Shown here: positions 24,261 to 32,130 of the stretch, one piece after another
Layout: each line of letters opens with the position of its first letter
Position numbering within the stretch: position 1 is the stretch's first letter
NCBI RefSeq assembly: GCF_046630445.1
Contig: NC_092335.1
Span: forward strand, 317,054,001 to 317,118,000
Source: Rutidosis leptorrhynchoides
Lineage: Eukaryota; Streptophyta; Magnoliopsida; Asterales; Asteraceae
Length of the DNA: 64,000 nucleotides
Direction of reading: 5' to 3'
Translations under genes and position numbers: made by a program
Notes under the pieces: generated by a model
Told to the model about the DNA's origin: nothing
Seen by the model: only the letters and a program-made list of their open reading frames with translations
Database searches by the model: none

Positions 24261-25155
24261 TGCTTATTTAAACTTCCGTAATCATGATATTTGACGTGTT
24301 GATTTTGATTTATTACCATGGGTTAATTGTCCTTTGTCCTGGATTATTTGATATGTCCATACAGTTTTGTCCAAAATAGTCCAACAGTCATAAATATAAA
24401 GTGCGAGGATCTTCGTCAAATTATCCTTATACCCGAAGTCAAATATTCCAACTAATTGGGGATTCGAACTATAACAAGGTCTTAATACTTTGTTTAATGA
24501 ATACACCAAGTTATCTACTGCGTGTAGTCCAAGGTTTTACTACTTTGTTAATAATTACACCAATTACCCTTGAATGTAATCCACCCCTGTTTTAATGAGT
24601 CCATTAACTATTAATCCATTCCCTTGTCCGGTCAAATGAACAATTATTCGTATTTATAGATATCCCGCCCACCGTACCCGATTAAGCGTATGTGGTTATT
24701 TATAGATACGTCAAATTATAACCTTTATATTAAATTAACGAGGTATCGTTTAGTTAATATAAAGCCCATTAATAGCCCATAGTCTAATTTCCACAAGTGT
24801 CGTTCTTTTGTCCAAACCTCAATTATGGTACAAAGCCCAATAACCCCGTCTTCAATATTTAGCCCAACATCACGATTACTTCGGTTTAAATAAGCATAAT
24901 TACGAGACATTAATTTAGAAAGGTTGAACATAACTTACAATGAGTATTAATAGCGTAGCGTTACACGGACAGAATTTCAACTTACAAACTTAAAACATTC
25001 GCCACTATAACCTTATTATTATTAACTTAATATTAATATTTAAATTATACTTATAAAATAAATATAAATATATATTGAGAGAGTAAGAGATAGAAAAAGA
25101 TGTGTTTTATTTCAGCCAGAACTCGTGCATTTTATAGAATGTGGCCTGCTACAGT

Positions 25156-25208
25156 AAACCATGCGACCGCATGGTTTTTGTGTCTCCAGGCCATGCGATC
25201 GCATGGCC
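25156..25208. repeat. Palindrome pair 3: CATGCGACCGCATG and CATGCGATCGCATG, 32 bp apart
   Basis: Cores at 25160-25173 and 25192-25205. The second extends to the perfect 20-bp palindrome GGCCATGCGATCGCATGGCC. This pair lies inside the Athila LTR, so an intact element would carry it at both ends. Confidence 0.92.
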
Positions 25209-25265
25209 AGCTGGATCAGACCACATTCACTTGTATGCTAGTTTGCCGACGGTTTTTAATATATA

Positions 25266-25267
<2 letters not shown>

Positions 25268-25323
<56 letters not shown>
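25268..25323. repeat. (TA)n microsatellite
   Basis: Long TA run in the Athila LTR, 60 bp from palindrome pair 3. Confidence 0.95.
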
Positions 25324-25328
<5 letters not shown>

Positions 25329-26477
25329 TAGAATTATTTATATATTATATTATATTCATGTGCATAGTTGACTTGTCATTTTTGCTCCGTTGCGTCGCGC
25401 GTTGATAGTTGGTTCATGTCCCGGTTCTGGATTTTCGAACGTCATTTCGTACGATTTAATATCTTGTACTTTGCGTTTTGCAGCTCGTACTCTTGTAACT
25501 TTTAGACGTTTCTCATCAATAAATTGAACCACTTGGATTGTATTTTGTACTTTTGAGCTTTTTGGTTGTTTGCATCTTCAATTCGTCGAATCTGTCTTTT
25601 GTCTTCACCTTTTATTATTTAAACGAATATCACTTGTAAATAGAACAATAGCAACTAAAAGCTTGTTTTTTTTTTAAGGATAATGCTATGAAATATGTGT
25701 TTGTTTTTAGCATTATCAAGCACCCAATTATCAAACTTAACTGTTTTGCACCCTGTTACGTAGTGTTAGAACATACGCTATACTCGAAAATATATTTCAT
25801 CCGCTAACGGTAGCGAACCGTCCGAATGAGGGCTCGTCAAGCCCATGTGATCACATAACATAAGTTCACGTTTACACCCTACAAGTGTAACTAATGATAA
25901 TTGAATTGAGGCATTTTGTTCTAACTCGCTGTGGAATGTTTGTTTTCTTACTTGTCAAAGCATAAAAGTATGATACGTATATATTTCTCATCCCTTAGTT
26001 TAAAGAGTAAAAGTTGTTGAAAAGGTAGGACTATGATCTCACCTCGAGTGCACGAGTATAAAGGCACTTCATAAAGTAAACGTGTGCATGAAAGTTGTTT
26101 AGCCTTGACCTAAACAAGTAAGTTGTATCAATTCCCGGTTACGACACAAGGTCGGTCGAAATGTGTTCAATTAGTCCTATGGCTCGTTACGACTCGATTA
26201 ATATAGCATGTGAATCAAGTTGTCAAGTTTCATGCAAGAATCAAGTATAAAAGAGGATTAGAACGATTGCATAAGTTTTTGGTTAAGTTTGACTAAAAGT
26301 CAAACTTGGTCAAGGTCAAAGTCAACGGGGTCGTGTCAGGTATTCGACAATTTTTCTAAGTTATACAATCATATATGAGTATGTTGGCCAAGTTTCATGT
26401 TAATCGGAGGTGCGTAGCATAGTTAGAATTAAACGAAAAATGACAATTTTGGACAGCCCCTGATAGATCATCTGGAT

Positions 26478-26548
26478 GGCGTCCAGAATGGCTGAACGGC
26501 GTCCAGCAGTGAAGGGTGGGATGGCGTCCAAGATATGGGAGGGCGTCC
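26478..26548 (+). repeat. GGCGTCC array, four copies
   Basis: GGCGTCC at 26478, 26498, 26523 and 26542. The right LTR of C has only three (44216, 44241, 44260) with the last two spacings (25 and 19) preserved, so one unit was gained or lost. Confidence 0.85.
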
Positions 26549-26886
26549 CAATGAACTACAGGTTGCTGAAGCTGAAATTTGACAAGTCTCGAACCAAACT
26601 CATTTCAAACACAACTTATGAACCGAAAACACTCAAGACACGTATCTTATATCATTGGAAAGGTATTTTGATGAGGAATACAACTAATCACATATCATCA
26701 AACAAATACATCATTTAAAATGACCAAATCCTCTTCGAATGATTGTTAAAGTTCATCATTGATGTTTCAAGTTCGTAAAACGCATTTTATGATTCGGGCA
26801 ACCAATTTACATGTATTATATGCCGTTTCGAAGGTAATTAAACATACATTGCAACTAAACACTTACTAACAACATTAACAAGCATC

Positions 26887-26891
26887 TAATG
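26887..26891 (+). repeat. Target-site duplication of element B (left)
   Basis: TAATG, repeated at 39997-40001 on the other side of element B. The uninterrupted site is visible in the other LTR of C as CAATG CATCAAAAG around 44602-44616. Confidence 0.92.
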
Positions 26892-29800
26892 TGTAGTGAC
26901 CCGAACTTTTCCATGTTTATATATATTAATTGAGATTGATGTTTACATGATTAAATGTTTCCAACATGTTAAGCAATCAAACTTGTTAAGACTTGATTAA
27001 TTGAAATAGGTTTCATATAGACAATTGACCACCCAAGTTGACCGGTGATTCACGAACGTTAAAACTTGTAAAAAAAAACTATATGATGACATATATATGG
27101 TTATATATATAGTTAACATGATATTATGATAAGTAAACATATCATTAATTATATTAACAATGAACTACATATGTAAAAACAAGACTACTAACTTAATGAT
27201 TTTGAAACGAGACATATATGTAACGTTTATCGTTGTAACGACATTTAATGTATATATATCATATTAAGAGATATTCGTACATCATAATATCATGATAATA
27301 TAATAATTTAAAATCTCTTTTGTTATTATAAACATTGGGTTAACAACATTTAACAAGATCGTTAACCTAAAGGTTTCAAAACAACACTTACATGTAACGA
27401 CTAACGATGACTTAACGACTCAGTTAAAATGTATATACATGTAGTGTTTTAATATGTATTTATACACTTTTGAAAGACTTCAATACACTTATCAAAATAC
27501 TTCTACTTAACAAAAATTCTTACAATTACATTCTCGTTCAGTTTCATCAACAATTCTACTCGTATGCACCCGTATTCGTACTCGTACAATACACAGCTTT
27601 TAGATGTATGTACTATTGGTATATACACTCCAATGATCAGCTCTTAGCAGCCCATGTGAGTCACCTAACACATGTGGGAACCATCATTTGGCAACTAGCA
27701 TGAAATATCTCATAAGATTACAAAAATATGAGTAATCATTCATGACTTATTTACATGAAAACAAAATTACATATCCTTTATATCTAATCCATACACCAAC
27801 GACCAAAAACACCTACAAACACTTTCATTCTTCAATTTTCTTCATCTAATTGAACTCTCTCAAGTTCTATCTTCAAGTTCTAAGTGTTCTTCATAAATTC
27901 CAAAAGTTCTAGTTTCATAAAATCAAGAATACTTTCAAGTTTGCTAGCTCACTTCCAATCTTGTAAGGTGATCATCCAACCTCAAGAAATCTTTGTTTCT
28001 TACAGTAGGTTATCATTCTAATACAAGGTAATAATCATATTCAAACTTTGGTTCAATTTCTATAACTATAACAATCTTATTTCAAGTGATGATCTTACTT
28101 GAACTTGTTTTCGTGTCATGATTTTGCTTCAAGAACTTTGAGCCATCCAAGGATCCATTGAAGCTAGATCCATTTTTCTCTTTTCCAGTAGGTTCATCCA
28201 AGGAACTTAAGGTAGTAATGATGTTCATAACATCATTCGATTCATACATATAAAGCTATCTTATTCGAAGGTTTAAACTTGTAATCACTAGAACATAGTT
28301 TAGTTAATTCTAAACTTGTTCGCAAACAAAAGTTAATCCTTCTAACTTGACTTTTAAAATCAACTAAACACATGTTCTATATCTATATGATATGCTAACT
28401 TAATGATTTAAAACCTGGAAACACGAAAAACACCGTAAAACCGGATTTACGCCGTCGTAGTAACACCGCAGGCTGTTTTGGGTTAGTTAATTAAAAACTA
28501 TGATAAACTTTGATTTAAAAGTTGTTATTCTGAGAAAATGATTTTTATTATGAACATGAAACTATATCCAAAAATTATGGTTAAACTCAAAGTGGAAGTA
28601 TGTTTTCTAAAATGGTCATCTAGACGTCGTTCTTTCGACTGAAATGACTACCTTTACAAAAACGACTTGTAACTTATTTTTCCGACTAGAAACCTATACT
28701 TTTTTTGTTTAGATTCATAAAATAGAGTTCAATATGAAACCATAGCAATTTGATTCACTCAAAACGGATTTAAAATGAAGAAGTTATGGGTAAAACAAGA
28801 TTGAATAATTTTTCTCATTTTAGCTACGTGAAAATTGGTAACAAATCTATTCCAACCATAACTTAATCAACTTGTATTATATATTATGTAATCTTGAGAT
28901 ACCATAGACACGTATACAATGTTTCGACCTATCATGTCGACACATCTATATATATTTCGGAACAACCATAGACACTCTATATGTGAATGTTGGAGTTAGC
29001 TATACAGGGTTGAGGTTGATTCCAAAATATATATAGTTTGAGTTGTGATCAATACTGAGATACGTATACACTGGGTCGTGGATTGATTCAAGATAATATT
29101 TATCGATTTATTTCTGTACATCTAACTGTGGACAACTAGTTGTAGGTTACTAACGAGGACAGCTGACTTAATAAACTTAAAACATCAAAATATATTAAAA
29201 GTGTTGTAAATATATTTTGAACATACTTTGATATATATGTATATATTGTTATAGGTTCGTGAATCAACCAGTGGCCAAGTCTTACTTCCCGACGAAGTAA
29301 AAATCTGTGAAAGTGAGTTATAGTCCCACTTTTAAAATCTAATATTTTGGGATGAGAATACATGCAGGTTTTATAAATGATTTACAAAATAGACACAAGT
29401 ACGTGAAACTACATTCTATGGTTGAATTATCGAAATCGAATATGCCCCTTTTTATTAAGTCTGGTAATCTAAGAATTAGGGAACAGACACCCTAATTGAC
29501 GCGAATCCTAAAGATAGATCTATTGGGCCTAACAAACCCCATCCAAAGTACCGGATGCTTTAGTACTTCGAAATTTATATCATATCCGAAGGGTGTCCCG
29601 GAATGATGGGGATATTCTTATATATGCATCTTGTTATTGTCGGTTACCAGGTGTTCACCATATGAATGATTTTTATCTCTATGTATGGGATGTGTATTGA
29701 AATATGAAATCTTGTGGTCTATTGTTACGATTTGATATTTATAGGTTAAACCTATAACTCACCAACATTTTTGTTGACGTTTTAAGCATGTTTATTCTCA

Positions 29801-30144
29801 GGTGATTATTAAGAGCTTCCGCTGTCGCATACTTAAATAAGGACAAGATTTGGAGTCCATGCTTGTATGATATTGTGTAAAAACTGCATTCAAGAAACTT
29901 ATTTTGTTGTAACATATTTGTATTGTAAACCATTATGTAATGGTCGTGTGTAAACAGGATATTTTAGATTATCATTATTTGATAATCTACGTAAAGCTTT
30001 TTAAACCTTTATTGATAAAATAAAGGTTATGGTTTGTTTAAAAATGAATGCAGTCTTTGAAAAACGTCTCATATAGAGGTCAAAACCTCGCAACGAAATC
30101 AATTAATATGGAACGTTTTTAATCAATAAGAACGGGACATTTCA
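26892..30144 (+). repeat. 5' LTR of element B
   Basis: TGTAGTGACCC...GGGACATTTCA, 3253 bp. It carries the promoter of the element, though I cannot place the start site with confidence. The last ~900 bases (from about 29230) match the LTR ends of A, E and the foreign LTR at 55174-59362. The 77-codon ORF at 27470 exists in both LTRs only because the LTRs are copies. Confidence 0.95.
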
Positions 30145-30245
30145 GTTGGTATCCGAGCGTTGGTCTTAGAGAACCAGAAAATTTGCATTAGTGTGTCTTA
30201 TCGAGTTTGTTAGGATGCATTAGTGAGTCTGGACTTCGACCGTGT
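30145..30245 (+). promoter_or_regulatory. Primer-binding site and leader of element B
   Basis: TGGTATCCGAGC (30147-30158) matches the initiator-Met primer site with one mismatch. GCATTAGTG boxes follow at 30185-30193 and 30217-30225, then the conserved TCTGGACTTCGACCGTG segment. Shared with A, C and E. Confidence 0.85.
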
Positions 30246-30353
30246 TTTCTTTAAAAATGATTGCTTAACATTTTTGTTGGAAACTATATATTTTTAACAT
30301 ATGAATATTATGTGATATATTAATCTCTTAACGTGTTTGATATTATGTGATAG

Positions 30354-30968
30354 ATGTCTACCTCTAGAACAAGTCCCATTGACTCACCTAATAATAATGA
30401 AGAGTCAAATGTAAATTGGAATGATTTGTGGACTGATTCACAAGTTCCCGAAGAGGAACCGGAAGAAGAGTCGGAACCGGAAGAAGAATCGGAACCGGAA
30501 GAAGAATCGGAACCGGATGAAGAAATAGAACCGGTGGGGGAAATAATAAAACGGTTAAGTAAAAGAAAATCCTCAACCAACCGACCAAAGTTAATTATGG
30601 TCAATGGTGTTTCCGCCAAGGAAGCAAAATATTGGGAGGATTACCAATTCTCCGATGAATCGGATTCCGACGAGAATTCCGATGATGTTATAGAAATTAC
30701 CCCAACTGAATTTAAAAAGGCAAAAGAAAATAATAAGGGAAAGGGCATAAAAATAGAGAAATCTAATTCCAACCCCGATGAACTTTATATGTATCGTCAA
30801 CCCCCGAAGTCCTTAAGTTGTAACAATGACCCGGGAACCTCTAAACCACCAGGTTTTTCTAAACCAATGTGGAAAACGACGGCTCGTATTAGGGGAACAT
30901 CATATATCCCTAGAAACTTGGCAAAACGAAACAAAATCGAAGAAGAAGAAACGAGCGAGTCGGAATAA
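30354..30968 (+). CDS. Acidic accessory ORF of element B (204 aa)
   Basis: First ORF after the leader. Residues 31-60 are strongly acidic with tandem EEESEP units. Residues 61-80 are basic (KRLSKRKSSTNRPK), a second acidic run (SDESDSDENSDD) sits at about 98-113, and a Lys-rich segment follows. The C-terminus has FSKPMWKTTARIRGTSYIPRNLAKR and then a Glu tail. There is no transmembrane segment, zinc knuckle or protease. The stop is TAA at 30966. It precedes the F-box ORF by 137 bases. I do not recognise the family; a disordered chaperone-like or regulatory accessory protein is only a guess. Confidence 0.7.
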   Translation: MSTSRTSPIDSPNNNEESNVNWNDLWTDSQVPEEEPEEESEPEEESEPEEESEPDEEIEPVGEIIKRLSKRKSSTNRPKLIMVNGVSAKEAKYWEDYQFSDESDSDENSDDVIEITPTEFKKAKENNKGKGIKIEKSNSNPDELYMYRQPPKSLSCNNDPGTSKPPGFSKPMWKTTARIRGTSYIPRNLAKRNKIEEEETSESE

Positions 30969-31063
30969 GATAGTTGTATTCGTGTGGTGTAATATATGGA
31001 ATATAGTGTTCTTATGCTTTATGATATATGTAAAAATTGCTTGTATTAATAAGTATTTTTTTT

Positions 31064-31091
31064 ATGAATCTAACTCTTGTCTATTTTACAG
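31064..31091 (+). promoter_or_regulatory. Candidate 3' splice site upstream of F-box ORF
   Basis: CTAAC (31070-31074) as branch point, then CTTGTCTATTTTACAG ending at 31091, 14 bases before the F-box ATG. This is a good match to a plant intron 3' end. The donor is not resolved. It would explain how a downstream ORF in a polycistronic transcript is reached. Confidence 0.45.
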
Positions 31092-31105
31092 TTTAAAAAC
31101 ACAAA

Positions 31106-31789
31106 ATGGATAGACAACCCAATATTTTAAGAGACCTACCCGGAGACATGATTGATGAAATCTTGTCTAGAGTCGGCCAGAATTCTTCGGCACAACTATT
31201 TAAGGCGAGATCAGTTTGTAAGACATTCGAAGAACGTTCCAAGAATGTCTTGGTTTATAAGAGACTTTCGTTTGAAAGATGGGGGATATCACATTGGGAA
31301 ACCCATAAGTTACGATGTGTTTACTTTGACGCATATATTGCGGGGAACCCAAATGCTATTTTACGCAACGGGTTAAGAAATTATTTTGACTCAATATATC
31401 CGAATATTGGACTTCGTGATTTAGAAAAAGCGGCTAACATGCAACATAAAGAAGCATGTTATGCTTACGGATTAGTAATGTTCGCTTCTCACCAAAGTGA
31501 GAACAAGAACATCGGGCTACAACTATTAAACAAAACGTTTCCACAAGTGACGGAGTCGGTAATTGGGGTAAGAAATGAGGTTTTTAGATTATTACGGGAC
31601 TGTTGGACATTACGTAACCCTCGTCCCTTTGATGACGTTACAACACGCTGTCTTATCAACGGCCATAATGGTTATGTTGCACAAGACCAAGGATGGGAAG
31701 TAGTCCTAGTAAAACCAGAATGCATGACTTGTTTCTGGACGTATGAATTACGTGTCTTTATTGCCTTTGCTGAACGACTTGTGTACTAG
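31106..31789 (+). CDS. F-box protein of the At2g35280/At1g67623-like type, carried in a retrotransposon
   Basis: 227 aa, intact. An N-terminal F-box spans about residues 9-50 (ILRDLPGDMIDEILSRVG, then QLFKARSVCKTFEE). A Sel1/TPR-like stretch spans about 84-143 (NAILRNGLRNYF, LEKAANMQHKEACYAYGLVM, NIGLQLLNK). A C-terminal Cys pair (C206, C209) followed by WTYELRVF matches the tail pattern of this plant F-box family. Such proteins link substrates to SKP1-cullin1 ubiquitin ligases. It lies in sense orientation between the primer site and gag, with a splice-acceptor-like site just upstream. No introns or stops interrupt it, as expected of a captured processed transcript. Domain and family calls are from motif recognition; the substrate is unknown. 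Confidence 0.85.
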   Translation: MDRQPNILRDLPGDMIDEILSRVGQNSSAQLFKARSVCKTFEERSKNVLVYKRLSFERWGISHWETHKLRCVYFDAYIAGNPNAILRNGLRNYFDSIYPNIGLRDLEKAANMQHKEACYAYGLVMFASHQSENKNIGLQLLNKTFPQVTESVIGVRNEVFRLLRDCWTLRNPRPFDDVTTRCLINGHNGYVAQDQGWEVVLVKPECMTCFWTYELRVFIAFAERLVY

Positions 31790-31977
31790 CTAGAATTGTC
31801 TTCACAACTATCTTGTATCAAAGTTATTGTGTGCTATATTTCATGCTTTATGTAAAATAAGCGGTATTGTAAGTTTGTAAAATATTGTATAAAAGTTTGA
31901 ACGCGAAATATTATTATAATCAGTTTTTCATATAGAATTGTAGTAGTTGAATTGTATATTAGCTACTAAGTATGAAC

Positions 31978-31997
31978 TTAACGGGTAGGTACTACCC
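31978..31997 (+). promoter_or_regulatory. Internal polypurine-tract-like motif (B)
   Basis: TTAACGGGTAGGTACTACCC, against TTAATGGGTAGGTAC at the true 3' tract (36729-36743). It is located between the F-box ORF and gag. The following CCCGAATTT resembles the LTR start (ACCCGAACTTT), so it may be a relic junction rather than a working second tract. Confidence 0.5.
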
Positions 31998-32130
31998 GAA
32001 TTTAAACTTATAAAACGCTAATATGAAGAAAAATCTTTTATAAATGAGTTCATATTATGCTACGAAATACTATTAACTACTCTTAATATTCTGTATGATT
32101 AACTTGTTCCATTTAACTATTTTGAAGGAA

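Larger units (their letters stand above)
12372..25718 (-). mobile_element. Element D: decayed Athila-type Ty3/gypsy retrotransposon, left part interrupted by element A
   Basis: On the minus strand the order is LTR (25718-23670), tRNA-Asp-like primer site (23661-23642), leader, gag (22359 to about 20540), RT (20526-18973), RNase H and integrase (to 17320), a CCHC ORF (17148-16732) and an env-like ORF (14886-13464). This order plus the tRNA-Asp primer is characteristic of Athila. Coding regions carry stops and frameshifts, the protease segment is missing and the RT catalytic aspartates are lost, so it is inactive. Its right LTR begins inside the LTR of element C. Its left LTR lies outside the window beyond element A. 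Confidence 0.88.
23670..25718 (-). repeat. LTR of Athila element D (5' LTR in element orientation)
   Basis: Plus-strand ends TGATGTTATG...GCATTATCA (2049 bp). It is bounded on the left by the tRNA-Asp primer site and on the right by sequence homologous to the LTR of element C (25719 matches 43468). It contains two long TA runs, a degenerate CGATAATTAAAGTG repeat (24110-24260) and palindrome pair 3. The partner LTR is outside the window. Confidence 0.85.
25719..26891 (-). repeat. Left LTR of element C, middle part
   Basis: Aligns with 43468-44606. It starts exactly where the Athila LTR ends (AGCAC, the likely Athila target duplication, partner outside the window). It ends at TAATG, the target duplication of element B. 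It includes a short GGCGTCC array. Confidence 0.88.

Noticed and set aside
15761..25208. CRISPR-like or satellite repeats for the paired palindromes
   Set aside because: There are only three pairs, thousands of bases apart, in a plant retroelement with no array structure.
27470..27703. 77-codon ORF present in both LTRs of B (also at 37322)
   Set aside because: The two copies are identical by descent because LTRs are duplicates; there is no motif or independent evidence of coding.
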